Below, piece after piece: positions 1 through 10,623 of a stretch of 64,000 bases of DNA (position 1 is its first letter; the number at the start of each line of letters is the position of its first letter). The DNA is from Candidatus Saccharicenans sp. (GTDB lineage Bacteria > Acidobacteriota > Aminicenantia > Aminicenantales > Saccharicenantaceae): the NCBI GenBank assembly GCA_026414545.1, contig JAOAIU010000001.1:1-64000 (forward strand), in the 5' to 3' direction. The position numbers and the translations under genes are program-made. The notes under the pieces are model-generated. The model was not told where the DNA came from, did no database searches, and was given only the letters and a program-made list of their open reading frames with translations.

Positions 1-13
1 CAATAAAAATGAA

Positions 14-54
14 GGGCCTGAAGCCCAGAATCTTCACTCCCGGACTTCAGGCCC
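14..54 (-). terminator. Rho-independent-like terminator downstream of the S46 peptidase gene
   Basis: Perfect 10-bp inverted repeat gggcctgaag (14-23) / cttcaggccc (45-54). On the minus strand it is followed by TTCATTTTTATTG. Confidence 0.55.
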
Positions 55-121
55 CGGATCTTCTGGTTCAGCCAGGGTTCTTCCAACCCGGCTTTAACCC
101 GTTTGATTTCAATTATTCTGG

Positions 122-2314
122 CTATTTATGCTCCATCTCACATTCGCCGCTGCACAGTCCCATTTCTTTGATGAGATGATGAGCGCCGGAGAATTTCTCG
201 GTTATGAACAGGACATAGCGGATGTCAACGGAAATCGAACGCTGCCACTCGGGAATGATGTAGTAATCGCCGATGACGCTTTCGTAGGTCATGTCGAAGA
301 TAATGCCAACTTGCTCGCCCCTGGCGTTGAGGGTCGGTGAACCGGAATTGCCGCCGGTGACGTTGGTGGTATTGAGGAAACAGGCCGGGACGTCTTTGAG
401 AATCGGGTCTTGGAATTTGCCAAAATCTCGCTTCTGGTAGAGTTCTTTGAGCTTGCCGGGAACGTGGAACGGAAACTCGCCGGTTTCTTTTTCCATAACG
501 CCTTTTAAGGTGGTGATAGGTTTGTAAACCACCGCGTCCTTGGGGCTGTAACCCTCAACCGAACCATAGGTGAAACGGATGGTGCCGTTGGCATCGGGGG
601 CCAGCTTTCCTTCTTTCATCTCCAGCAGGGCAGCTTCGTAGGTCTTTTTGATATCAGCTCTTTCCTGGGCCCAGGACTTACTCTCCTCGCGCACTACCTT
701 CAGCTCTTTTTCCAGCTCGGCCGCCAGCTTTATGAATGGGTCGTTAAGCTTCATCAGGTCCGCCGGCTTCATTTCCAGGAGTTCAAGCCTCTTCTTGGGG
801 TCTCCCAGGCTGGTATTGTCATATAGCTTATCGACATACTCGGCAATCGCTTTCTCCGATTTCTGGGCTAAAACCGGGCGGAAGGGAGCAGGAATCCTGT
901 CGGCGGGAAGGTCCATCAGTTTCTTCAACTGGTGCTTGAAGAATTCCCGGTCGGTCTTAAAAACGTAGCCGCGCTCAGCCAGCTGCACCCTCTGCTTGAT
1001 GTAAGGGAAGTTGCGGTCCTGGTAGGAAGCCTCGCGGTCTTTATCAGGTTTTTGACGTTCCTCCACGGTGCGGTAGATGGTGTAAGCCTGGGAGAGCACT
1101 GTTGAGCCAAAATACGGGCTGATGATGTTGCCCAGGAGTTCGTTTTTGGAAGCAAAAACATCATAGCGCTTCATGTAGTCGGCTATCTGGTCAAGCACCT
1201 GACCGTATTTTTTCTGGCGTTCGGGCGAGGCTTTTATCCACTTTAAAAGCTCCTGTTCCTGGTCTTTTTTCTTATTGATCAGGTCAATTTTCTTCATCCC
1301 CTCCACTTTACCCTGCATGTTCTTGAGCGAGTTGTAGAGCCCCTTTAGCATGGAAGCGTAGCGGATTTCAGTTTCCTTGTCGCCCTTGCTGGCCGACTCA
1401 ATGAAGTTGATGATATCCTGGAATTCAGCCATCCGCTTGACCATGCCGTTTAGGTCATACTCAATCTCTGTGGCGGTGTTGTTGCGATAGGTGCGTCCGG
1501 GATAGCCCATGACGAAGGTGAAGTCGCCTTCCTTGACTCCTTCGGTAGAAATCTTCAGCCAGACCTTGGGCTTGTAAGGCACGTTTTCCGGGCTGTAATC
1601 AACGCCAACGCCGTCCTTGGACACATAGGCGCGAAGGAAGGAAAAGTCGCAGGTATGGCGGGGCCACATCCAGTTGTCCACTTCACCGCCGTAGTTTCCC
1701 AGGTCCTGGGGAGGGGCATAGACCAGGCGAACATCTTTGATTCTTTTGAAGCGGTAGAGATAGTATTGATTGCCGCTGTACATGGCCACAACGCTGGCCC
1801 GGATGTCGGGACCGGCCTTCTCCGCTTCAGCCACAATTTCCTTGACAGCGGCCTCGATGGCATCGTATTTCTGCCGCGGGGTCATTTTGGGCTTAACCTT
1901 GGACAGGACCCGGGCGGTTACTTCTTCGTAGCCGAGCAATATGTCGGCAGTGTAACCCTGGGCTGGAATTTCCTGCTCCCTGGTCATGGCCAGAAAGCCG
2001 TCGGTGATGTAATCATGCTCCTTGCTGGAAGCCCGCTGGATGGCACCGAAAGCCACGTGGTGGTTGGTCAGGATGAGCCCCTCGGAGCTGACGAACTCGC
2101 CGGTGCCGCCCCCGAGATTGACCACGGCGCTCATCAGGCCGGTGCCGTCCTTCTTGTAAAGGTCGTCGGGGTTCATTTTCAGGCCGAGCTGCTGCAGGTT
2201 GAGCAGGCGCATCTGGTGCGGCATCCACATCCCCTCGTCCGCCCTGGCCACAAACGGAGCCAAGATTAAACCAGCTAATACAAATCCGATTAACACTTTT
2301 GACTTAAACCTCAT
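122..2314 (-). CDS. S46 family serine peptidase (dipeptidyl-peptidase 7/11-like), secreted
   Basis: Signal peptide; LTNHHVAFGAIQ (His), NWMWPRHTCDFSFLRAY (Asp and N-terminus-binding residues), TGGNSGSPTLNARGEQVGIIFD (Ser). Confidence 0.93.
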   Translation of the reverse strand: MRFKSKVLIGFVLAGLILAPFVARADEGMWMPHQMRLLNLQQLGLKMNPDDLYKKDGTGLMSAVVNLGGGTGEFVSSEGLILTNHHVAFGAIQRASSKEHDYITDGFLAMTREQEIPAQGYTADILLGYEEVTARVLSKVKPKMTPRQKYDAIEAAVKEIVAEAEKAGPDIRASVVAMYSGNQYYLYRFKRIKDVRLVYAPPQDLGNYGGEVDNWMWPRHTCDFSFLRAYVSKDGVGVDYSPENVPYKPKVWLKISTEGVKEGDFTFVMGYPGRTYRNNTATEIEYDLNGMVKRMAEFQDIINFIESASKGDKETEIRYASMLKGLYNSLKNMQGKVEGMKKIDLINKKKDQEQELLKWIKASPERQKKYGQVLDQIADYMKRYDVFASKNELLGNIISPYFGSTVLSQAYTIYRTVEERQKPDKDREASYQDRNFPYIKQRVQLAERGYVFKTDREFFKHQLKKLMDLPADRIPAPFRPVLAQKSEKAIAEYVDKLYDNTSLGDPKKRLELLEMKPADLMKLNDPFIKLAAELEKELKVVREESKSWAQERADIKKTYEAALLEMKEGKLAPDANGTIRFTYGSVEGYSPKDAVVYKPITTLKGVMEKETGEFPFHVPGKLKELYQKRDFGKFQDPILKDVPACFLNTTNVTGGNSGSPTLNARGEQVGIIFDMTYESVIGDYYIIPEWQRSISVDIRYVLFITEKFSGAHHLIKEMGLCSGECEMEHK

Positions 2315-2583
2315 AAAAACCTCCTGAATGCTTTTTGAAAGGACTAATATGACTAAATTCTTTTCTAATTAATCCCTTAAATCAAGAACTCAATCAAAGA
2401 TTAGATGATATTCCATCATCAAAACTTATTCAATATGAGCTATAATTAAAATCCTGTCACATGTAGGCAACAATTTATCCATGATAAATAGTTAAATATA
2501 TAGAGGTTTTTTGATCTGAGTTAGGCAATTGATCACAACATAATTGTCCCTAACAGAAAAAACTATTCCAAGAGGAGGTAAAG

Positions 2584-4362
2584 GTGTTCCGAATCAAGAC
2601 CAAACGAGAAACTGATGCTAAAAACCTTGCGGGTAAATTCTTAAAGCCCCTCGATGCCGATATTTCTAAGATTACAAATCTGGTTTTTTATTTTTTCATT
2701 ATTTGGCTTACCACCTTGACCATGGTCACCTTATCCCTGGCGGCAGTTTCACAGGTTCAGAAACCGGGGGAAATCCAGAGAAAGGATACCGGCCTGACAG
2801 TAACGGAAACAGGGAAAAGGGCCGAGCAGTTCTGGCTGGCCCTGGAAAAAGCCGACCCGGACCGGCTGGAGGCCTTTTTCAGGGAGAACCTGCCCCCGGA
2901 AAAACTCCAGCAGATAGCGGCGAAAGACAGAGCCCAACAGCTGCTGGGGCTCAGGCGGCAGCTGGGAAAGGAGCTGAACCTCCTTAAAATGATAAGCCCT
3001 TCGCCCGAGGAAACAATCCTTTTCATAACCAATCAAAACAACGAGATGTTCCGGTTATCTCTGACCTTTGAAAAACAGGGTGAACAGTTCTGGCTTAAGG
3101 GCCTGGCGGTGGATGAGACCGGGCCGGAAGACCTGGCTGCTCCCCTGCCCCCGATGAATCTTCAGCAGGCCCTTCAGGCTATCGAGCGGGAAATCGAACA
3201 GGCCGTAGGTGAGGACCGCTTCTCCGGAGTGGTCTTGATTGCCCGGAATTTTTCACCAGTATTTTTTAAGTCATACGGACTGGCCAGCAAGGAATTCTCT
3301 GCCCCCAACCGCCCTGATACCAGGTTCAACCTGGGCTCTATCAATAAAATTTTCACCAAGATTGCCATCGGGCAACTGGCGGCCCGGGGTCAGCTCAACC
3401 TCGATGATAGGCTGGGCAAATTCCTGCCCGAATATCCCAACTCCGAGACCCGGGAAAAGGTAACAGTCCGGCACCTGGTTAACATGACCTCGGGAATAGG
3501 CGATTTCTTCGGGCCTGAATTCGAAAAAACCCCAAAGAATTTACTTCGGCATAACCGCGATTACCTCAGGCTGTTCGCCGCCAAACCGCTGGCCTTTGAT
3601 CCCGGGACCAGACAGATGTATTCCAACGGCGGCTACGTGGTTCTGGGTGAAATCATCAGCGCCGTCTCGGGCATAGATTATTATGACTATGTAAGGAAAT
3701 TTATCTTTGAACCGGCCGGGATGAAAGACTCCGACTGGTTTGAAGCCGACTCCATCATTCCCAACCTGGCCGAAGGCTATACCAGGCAGGCCGAGGAAAT
3801 GGAACCAGAAAAAGCCCGGGCTGTTGAAGAAAAAAGAAACAACCCGGAAATGGTGGAGCAAGCGGTCAGGTCCACCTGGCGCAGAAACATATACACCAGG
3901 CCGGCCCGGGGCAGTGCCGCCGGCGGCGGCTATGCCACGGCTGAAGACCTCCTGCGCTTCCTAAGCGCACTGACTGAATGTCGCCTCCTTGATGAATACT
4001 GGACCCACTGGGTTTTTACCGGCCAGGAACCTATCTCACCACGGAATCAACCGGGAATTCTGGTATCTCCAACCCCTTCAACTTTAGCCGGAGGGAAACA
4101 AGAAAGAAAAGTGCTGCCCCGCAAGGACACGGGAACAAGACCTGCTCCGGCGCCCGGTCAAAACCCAGAAAAAACAGGCGTGATTGACCGCAGTTCCTGG
4201 AGCCTGGGAATTGCCGGCGGGGCGCCAGGAATCAACGCCGCCCTGGAGTTTGATGGCCAGACTGGCTTTACCATCATCGTGCTCAGCAACTATGACCCTC
4301 CGGCGGCTACCCAAACGGCCCGGATGATACGCAGATACCTGCAGGCAGTAACCAAACGGTGA
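2584..4362 (+). CDS. Serine hydrolase, beta-lactamase/class C (AmpC-like) family with N-terminal extension
   Basis: GTG start after AGGAGG; SxxK motif SINK, YSNGGY motif, class C-like fold sequence, N-terminal TM segment. Confidence 0.88.
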   Translation: MFRIKTKRETDAKNLAGKFLKPLDADISKITNLVFYFFIIWLTTLTMVTLSLAAVSQVQKPGEIQRKDTGLTVTETGKRAEQFWLALEKADPDRLEAFFRENLPPEKLQQIAAKDRAQQLLGLRRQLGKELNLLKMISPSPEETILFITNQNNEMFRLSLTFEKQGEQFWLKGLAVDETGPEDLAAPLPPMNLQQALQAIEREIEQAVGEDRFSGVVLIARNFSPVFFKSYGLASKEFSAPNRPDTRFNLGSINKIFTKIAIGQLAARGQLNLDDRLGKFLPEYPNSETREKVTVRHLVNMTSGIGDFFGPEFEKTPKNLLRHNRDYLRLFAAKPLAFDPGTRQMYSNGGYVVLGEIISAVSGIDYYDYVRKFIFEPAGMKDSDWFEADSIIPNLAEGYTRQAEEMEPEKARAVEEKRNNPEMVEQAVRSTWRRNIYTRPARGSAAGGGYATAEDLLRFLSALTECRLLDEYWTHWVFTGQEPISPRNQPGILVSPTPSTLAGGKQERKVLPRKDTGTRPAPAPGQNPEKTGVIDRSSWSLGIAGGAPGINAALEFDGQTGFTIIVLSNYDPPAATQTARMIRRYLQAVTKR

Positions 4363-4705
4363 TAAAGGCTGAAGCAACGACAGGTCGTTATTGCCTGCTA
4401 GCCAGATTCGGGCTGTCAAACCGGTTTTCGAACCACCATGATTGATTACCACTTGAAGCGAACCGGCCTGGCCGCTCAACCCTTAGAGTAGAGCCTGAGT
4501 TTCCGGGAAACTTAAATAAAGAAGAAATATTGACAAATTGTTACTGATATTCCCCCACCCGGCACCAAGCAAAGAAGTGAAAATTGGTACCCTGCGGAAA
4601 ATACCGCCTGACAAATAAGTCCGCGCCGGACAGCGGAAAAAAGGAAATATGGATTGCCCCCCGCTTTTCATATAAAATAGGCTGCTGACCAAGGGAGAGT
4701 AAATC

Positions 4706-5695
4706 ATGGCCGGTAAACAAAAAGTCTTGATACTTTTTTGCGGCGGGACCATCGTCATGGAAGAAAAGCCTGACGGCTCCCTGGCGGTTCCCGACAGCAA
4801 AGATTCAGCCATAGAGATACTCAGGAATATAGAGCCCAGACTCTCTACCATCGCCGATTATGACATTGAATTCATCGCCAACATAGATTCGACCAACATC
4901 ACCCCCAACGACTGGGACCGCATGCTTTATTGCCTGAAGAAGCATTATAAAAATTACGATGGCTTTGTTATTACCCATGGTACCGACACCATGGCTTACA
5001 CCGCCGCCGCCCTGAGCATCGCCACCGCCGGGCTCGGTAAGCCAGTCGTCCTGACAGGGAGCCAGATACCGGGCGGACGGATAGAAAGCGACGCCAAAAG
5101 AAATCTGATCAACGCTTTCAAAGTGGCCATCATGGACCTATCCGGAGTTTTTATCGTGTTTGATGAGCGAATCATCCTGGGCAGCCGGGCCACCAAGGCT
5201 TCTGAGTCCAGGCTCGACGCTTTCCAGTCGGTCAACTATGAAGACGCTGGCGAAATCAATATAGATATCAACATCAAGAGCTGGGTGAGGAAAAGAAATA
5301 ACAGGCCTCATGACATCCGGATCAGCCCGGGCTTTGAGCCGGACATTTTCGTCTACACCCTGACCCCTGGTTGCGACCCGGGCGACCTGGAATTTCTGCT
5401 CAATAATAAAAAGATAAGAGGCATAATCATCAGAGCCTATGGCACGGGAAACATACCGTATGGGTTTGAGAGATTTTTCAAAAAAGCCAGGGCCAAAGGC
5501 TTGCCGGTGTTGGTGGCCTCGCAATGCCTCCATGGCAAGACCCTGATGCACCTCTATGATGTCGGTCGTCAGGTCCTGAAGCTGGGAGCAATTGAAGGTC
5601 GAGAGCAGAGCCTGGAAAACCTGACCGTCAAGTTGATGTGGGGGCTAAGGCATAAGCCGCATCAAATTAAAGAAATAATTAGAAAAAATAATTAA
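4706..5695 (+). CDS. L-asparaginase (type I-like)
   Basis: ILFCGGTIVMEE and VITHGTDTMAYTAAAL motifs. Confidence 0.92.
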   Translation: MAGKQKVLILFCGGTIVMEEKPDGSLAVPDSKDSAIEILRNIEPRLSTIADYDIEFIANIDSTNITPNDWDRMLYCLKKHYKNYDGFVITHGTDTMAYTAAALSIATAGLGKPVVLTGSQIPGGRIESDAKRNLINAFKVAIMDLSGVFIVFDERIILGSRATKASESRLDAFQSVNYEDAGEINIDINIKSWVRKRNNRPHDIRISPGFEPDIFVYTLTPGCDPGDLEFLLNNKKIRGIIIRAYGTGNIPYGFERFFKKARAKGLPVLVASQCLHGKTLMHLYDVGRQVLKLGAIEGREQSLENLTVKLMWGLRHKPHQIKEIIRKNN

Positions 5696-5912
5696 TGATA
5701 ATCTCCGCGGGACAAAGAAAATCACCTGAAAATCAATAAAACCATTGCCCCCGCAGCTCTGCCCGGCGGGAGCAAATCATCTGATCCCGTGGCAAAGATT
5801 TCGGCATATCCCTACCCTCTCCTGGTCTATCGGCCCCTTGGCTTTCCCGTCAGGCAATTACTCACCTTAAGCCCAGATTTTCGGCCGCACCAAACAATCC
5901 TGCCTCAAACCC

Positions 5913-7322
5913 TCAGTAAGGTCCCCATTTCATAAGAACAGGCGGGATGAGAGCCAGCAGACTAAAGATCATGAGAATCAGCATCAGCGGCAGAAACCAC
6001 TTGGCCCATCTTTCCCAGGGGATTTTAGCCACGCCAAGAACACCCATGGTTACGGCTGAGGTAGGCAGAATCGGGTTTATGACTTCGCACAGCTGAAAAG
6101 CCAGAACCGAGGTCTGGCGGGTAATGCCCACCAGGTCGCTCAGCGGAGCGATGATCGGCATGGTCAGAGCCGCCTGGGCCGTTCCTGAATGCACAAAGAA
6201 ATTGATCACCGCCTGAACCAGGAAAATAATCTGAGCAGTCAGAATGGACGGAACGGCAGAAATTATGCCGGCTGCCCCCTGGAGCATGGTATCGAGGACA
6301 GCCGCCTCCTTCAGGATGATAAGCACCGCCCGGCCGCCAGAAATTATCAAGGAAACATTCATCATATCCCTGGCCCCGTCAACAAAGTTCCTGGCCATGT
6401 CGGAAGGCTTCATCCGGGCGATGAATCCAGAGATCAGCCCGATACCCAGAAACAGGGCAGCAATTTCTTCCATGTACCAACCCTTTTTCAGGATACCGTA
6501 AATCAACAGGCCAACTCCGGCAAAAAGGCAGGCAATGATCAACTTCTGAGAAGTTCCCCACTCCAGGTTGGGGCCAGAATTTTCCTGGTGCTTGACTCTT
6601 TCCCGGTCCAGGTCATAAACCGGGCTGAGTTGCGGGTTTTTCCTGACTCTCTCGGCGTAAATCATCACAAAAACGATGGCGATGATAGTGGCTATTATCC
6701 AGAGAACGAGCCTGTAGCCCAATCCCGAATAAAGCGGCAGCTCGGCAAAGCCCTGGGCAATGCCAACCGTGAAGGGGTTGAAAAAAGCAGCGGCAAAGCC
6801 AACCGCCGAGCCCAAAAATGGAATGGCCACCCCGACCACTGAGTCATAGCCCATGGAGATGGCAAAAGGAATGAAAATTAACACGAAAGGAATCGACTCC
6901 TCGGCCATGCCATAAACGCTTCCGGCCAGCGAGAAGATAATCATCAGGACCGGGATGACCAGAATGCGGAGCTTTGGGTTCCGCCCAAAAAAAGCCGCCA
7001 GCCGGTGAATGCCGGCATCTATCGCTCCCGATTTGGTCAGAATGCCAAAAGTCCCCCCGAATATAAAAATCAGAAAGATAATCAGGGCCGCATCCTGAAA
7101 ACCGCGAATGGGGGCTATCAACAACCACTCCGGACCCAGCAACTTCTTTTCCACCTGATGATAGGTGCCTGGAACTGTTACCAGCCGCGTTTTACCCTGG
7201 ACAGTTTTCTCGGCCCGGTTAAATTCACCCGAGGGCAAAGCCAGGGCCAATAGGTAAACCAGTATTACCAGCAAATAAATCAAGACCAGCGTATGCGGCA
7301 GCCTGAAACCCTTTTTCTTCAT
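5913..7322 (-). CDS. YfcC family membrane transporter (DcuC/C4-dicarboxylate carrier-like)
   Basis: MKKKGFRLPHTLVLIYLLVILVYLLALALPSGEF start with multiple TM helices. The ORF opens at 7415, but the ATG at 7322 has a better-placed GGAG. Confidence 0.82.
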   Translation of the reverse strand: MKKKGFRLPHTLVLIYLLVILVYLLALALPSGEFNRAEKTVQGKTRLVTVPGTYHQVEKKLLGPEWLLIAPIRGFQDAALIIFLIFIFGGTFGILTKSGAIDAGIHRLAAFFGRNPKLRILVIPVLMIIFSLAGSVYGMAEESIPFVLIFIPFAISMGYDSVVGVAIPFLGSAVGFAAAFFNPFTVGIAQGFAELPLYSGLGYRLVLWIIATIIAIVFVMIYAERVRKNPQLSPVYDLDRERVKHQENSGPNLEWGTSQKLIIACLFAGVGLLIYGILKKGWYMEEIAALFLGIGLISGFIARMKPSDMARNFVDGARDMMNVSLIISGGRAVLIILKEAAVLDTMLQGAAGIISAVPSILTAQIIFLVQAVINFFVHSGTAQAALTMPIIAPLSDLVGITRQTSVLAFQLCEVINPILPTSAVTMGVLGVAKIPWERWAKWFLPLMLILMIFSLLALIPPVLMKWGPY

Positions 7323-7529
7323 TCCGTGCTCCATTTGGTCTTTCAATTTTACCCCATGAAAATGAAAGAAACAAAACTTTTGTTTAATTGGAAGCGGCCA
7401 CCATAGCTTCATCATTTATACTGGACCAGGGCACACCAGCAAATAATTTATAGGCATTTTAGTTGACTGGATGGATTAAAAAGAAACATGAACCCGAATA
7501 TGATTTTCAGGTCGGATACAGTTTTGGGA

Positions 7530-8315
7530 TCACTCAGCGTAAATCATCTTGATGGTCATGCCACCATCAACTACCAGATTGGTGCCGGTTATAAACGCGC
7601 TCTTTTCCGAACATAGAAAAAGCACCGAGTTGGCCACATCCTCCGGCTTTCCCACCCGGCCAGCTGGATGCTGAAGGTGGTCTATTTCCCTGAGCACAGG
7701 AATTCTTCTTTCCTTTCTCTTCTTGTAAGCCGAGACCTCAATCCAGCCCGGACTGATGGCATTTACCCTGATTTTCCTTGAAGCCAGGGAAACCGCCAGA
7801 GAATGGGTCAGGGCCAGCAGTCCACCCTTTGAGGCCGAATAAGGTTCGGTGTCAGCCTCGGACATCAAGGCCCTGGTTGAGGCGATGTTAACCACGGCCG
7901 CTCCTTCCAGCAATCCCGGCAGCAGGTACCTGACCATCAGGTATGGAGCCCGCAGGTTGACATTTATCACTTCATCCCACTCTTCGACCGTTCTTTCCTC
8001 AAGCCTTTTCCAGTTTCCGAGGCCGGCGTTGTTTACCAGGACATCTATTTCATTGGCTCTTTCCAGGATTTTTAGACAACAGTCCTCTATCTGGCGAGGA
8101 TCGGACAGATCGCATTTTAAGAATTCAACCCGCCCGGAAAATTCGCCCAGAAAATCTGTCAGCGCGTCAGCAATGGCTTCTTCATCCCGGTCCACGGCCA
8201 AGACCCGGGCCCCGTTTCTTAAAAAACCCATGGCGGTGACCAGGCCAATTCCCTGGGCCGCCCCGGTTACCACCGCCGTCCTGTCCCTAAATTCAGGCAT
8301 GACCAGAAATTCCAT
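7530..8315 (-). CDS. SDR family oxidoreductase
   Basis: VTGAAQGIG, NNAG, YSASKGG and C-terminal ITGTNLVVDGGM motifs. Confidence 0.93.
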   Translation of the reverse strand: MEFLVMPEFRDRTAVVTGAAQGIGLVTAMGFLRNGARVLAVDRDEEAIADALTDFLGEFSGRVEFLKCDLSDPRQIEDCCLKILERANEIDVLVNNAGLGNWKRLEERTVEEWDEVINVNLRAPYLMVRYLLPGLLEGAAVVNIASTRALMSEADTEPYSASKGGLLALTHSLAVSLASRKIRVNAISPGWIEVSAYKKRKERRIPVLREIDHLQHPAGRVGKPEDVANSVLFLCSEKSAFITGTNLVVDGGMTIKMIYAE

Positions 8316-8591
8316 CTATTTCTCTCCTTTTCCCAATCGTTTTCTTCAACCTGGAACAATCAAGATTTACCATAGAATATCCTGTGCTTTATATTATACA
8401 AATACTCAACCCAGCCACCGGTCCTTAAATCCCATGTTCGCAAGCCAGCGGCCGGAGTCATTCTTTCCTGTCCGCGGCTACGCCTGGAGCCCTTCATATG
8501 AGCCGTGATTGCCCTAACTATTCAAGCTGCCCGGGTTAATTCCGAGTCAGCCCCTGCCCGATAACCGATTACAAAGGCCTGTGTCACAAGT

Positions 8592-8618
8592 CAAAAAATA
8601 AATGCTCATACCAGGCAT
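8592..8618 (-). terminator. Putative terminator downstream of the esterase gene
   Basis: AATGC...GCATT stem, then TTATTTTTT on the minus strand just after the stop at 8654. Confidence 0.45.
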
Positions 8619-8653
8619 TATTAAATAAAGCCAATAGAGCCAACCTCCAGTCC

Positions 8654-9589
8654 TTACCGGTGGAAGCTCTCGCCGATGAATTTGAGCGCCTCCAGAATGC
8701 CGCTGCGCCAGTAGCTCCAGGTATGCCCTCCATCCCGGATGCGGAATTCATGCGGAATTTTCCGGTCGCGCAGGGTCACATGCAGGGCAGCATTGCCCTT
8801 ATAAAGAAAATCGTCATCTCCGCAATCTATGTAAAACCGAACCGTCTTGATTTTCTCCACAGGCAGCGTTTTAACCAGGTCCAGCGGGTTATAGCTTCTG
8901 AAATGGGCGGTCAGCCGGTCCTTACCTTTTAAGCCCGGGCCAAAGAGCGGAGCAAAGATTCGCTCGTAAACCTTCTCGTCGGTGGCCACCACCTCTTCAT
9001 CCGTCCAGACGGCCGCGCTCAAAGGCGCAGCGGCCGCGAACATTTCAGGGTGGCGCAGGGCATAAATCAGTGTACCCCAGCCGCCCATGGATAGGCCGGC
9101 GATTCCCCGATACTCTTTCTCCGGCCGGGTGCGGTAGGTAGCATCTATGTACGGGATGAATTCCTGGAAGAAAAAGTCCTCGTAGCGGACTTTGTTCTGG
9201 TAATCGTTGATGTACCAGCTAACTCCGCCGTCGGGCATGACGATTATCATCGGCGGTATCTGTCGCTCGGCAATGGCTTTATCGGCAGTCAGGTGGACCT
9301 CGCCGAATTGCACCCATCCGGTATCATTATCGGTGTAGCCATGCAGCAGGTACACCACTGGGTAGCGACGGTTCGAAGTCTGGTAATCGGGTGGAAGATA
9401 AATTGTATAACGGACCTCTTTTCCCAGAATCTGGCTCTTTATAATCAGCCCTTCCTGCACCTGCCCGGATTCTTCTGCGGCCACAACCGGGGTGTTAAGA
9501 AACAGACCAAGCATGATTATGATGGCCAGGCCCTCAGCCAGCCCAAATCTGAAGTCAAACTTCTTCATCTCCTGAACCTCCCCTGTCAA
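8654..9589 (-). CDS. Secreted esterase family alpha/beta hydrolase (esterase D/tributyrin esterase-like)
   Basis: PVVYLLHGYTDNDTGW, GIAGLSMGGWG nucleophile elbow, C-terminal GGHTWSYWR; signal peptide. Confidence 0.9.
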   Translation of the reverse strand: MTGEVQEMKKFDFRFGLAEGLAIIIMLGLFLNTPVVAAEESGQVQEGLIIKSQILGKEVRYTIYLPPDYQTSNRRYPVVYLLHGYTDNDTGWVQFGEVHLTADKAIAERQIPPMIIVMPDGGVSWYINDYQNKVRYEDFFFQEFIPYIDATYRTRPEKEYRGIAGLSMGGWGTLIYALRHPEMFAAAAPLSAAVWTDEEVVATDEKVYERIFAPLFGPGLKGKDRLTAHFRSYNPLDLVKTLPVEKIKTVRFYIDCGDDDFLYKGNAALHVTLRDRKIPHEFRIRDGGHTWSYWRSGILEALKFIGESFHR

Positions 9590-9923
9590 GACTCAAAGAC
9601 ACCAAGATCGGGTCAGTCCCAGTTCCAGTTTTATTTGCGCGTTTGATATTGCTTCTGTTCCTTATGCACTTCACCAGAGACCCTAAACTTTTATATAACA
9701 GCAGGCCGCTCACAGTCAAAAAACCAGCCAACCAAAGATTTCTCCCAGAGATGAGAAGGCCACGGGCAACCAAAGATACCTAAAATCTGGAAGAGGGGTC
9801 AAAGCCGTCAATTTATGGTAGACTGATAAGTGAGACGCATAGAACACAAGTCAAATAATAAAAAAGGACCGATCTCATCGGGATTAAATAAGACTTGGAA
9901 TTAAGTCGGAGGGGATAGAAACC

Positions 9924-10259
9924 ATGATCGAAAAAATCTATAGTTTTACCCGAACTGATGACAGGGTTATTGAGAAAATCATAGCTGACGATAACCTGGC
10001 CATAAACCACATGGTCCTGAAAAAGGGCCAGGCCCTGCCCCAGCATTTTTCCAACTCCAACGTCTATATGGTCATCATCAGCGGCACCGTAACCCTGCAG
10101 CTGGCCGACCAGCCTGCGCAATGCTATCCGGCAGGAACCATAGTCAACATCCCCTACAACATCAAGATGAACCTCAGCAATCAGCATGAGGAAACCCTGG
10201 AATTCTTCGTGGTCAAGGCCCCCAGTCCTTCCTTTTTTGAACGCGGTAAAAGCCGCTGA
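9924..10259 (+). CDS. Cupin domain protein
   Basis: LKKGQALPQHFSNSNVYMVIISGTVTL...YPAGTIVNIPYN cupin pattern; GGAGGGG RBS. Confidence 0.85.
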   Translation: MIEKIYSFTRTDDRVIEKIIADDNLAINHMVLKKGQALPQHFSNSNVYMVIISGTVTLQLADQPAQCYPAGTIVNIPYNIKMNLSNQHEETLEFFVVKAPSPSFFERGKSR

Positions 10260-10548
10260 GCCTGGAAGCGGATAGGAGGCTGTCCCTTATCCCACGTTTC
10301 GCCTGGCAAAAATTGATAACTGAGGAATCCAGCCAGCTGGGCCAGAAGCGTATCTGACCGGGCACTTCTTCGATTTCCACTCGGACCAAAGTTCTATCCC
10401 CGATGTTTTTATGGTTCAGGCGTCCTGTTTCTGGCCGGAAATAACAATAAAAATATAGTTTTCCTTCCTGAAAAGCCCTTCCAAAACCAAACAAAAAGCC
10501 AGCCTGCGCTGGACATATCCACCCGATTAATCTATAATTTTTAGCCAT

Positions 10549-10623
10549 CGGGGAGTAGCGCAGCCTGGCCAGCGCACAGCGTTCGGGACGCTGGGGTCGT
10601 GGGTTCAAATCCCACCTCCCCGA
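10549..10623 (+). tRNA. tRNA-Pro (anticodon CGG)
   Basis: Cloverleaf: acceptor CGGGGAG/CTCCCCG, D arm GCGC/GCGC, anticodon stem CAGCG-TTCGGGA-CGCTG, T arm GTGGG-TTCAAAT-CCCAC. CCA is not encoded. Confidence 0.97.

Noticed and set aside
10213-10608. 131-aa minus-strand ORF across tRNA-Pro and the cupin 3' end
   Set aside because: Overlaps a confident tRNA and a real gene, with no motif. The internal part could be a decayed gene, but I cannot support that.
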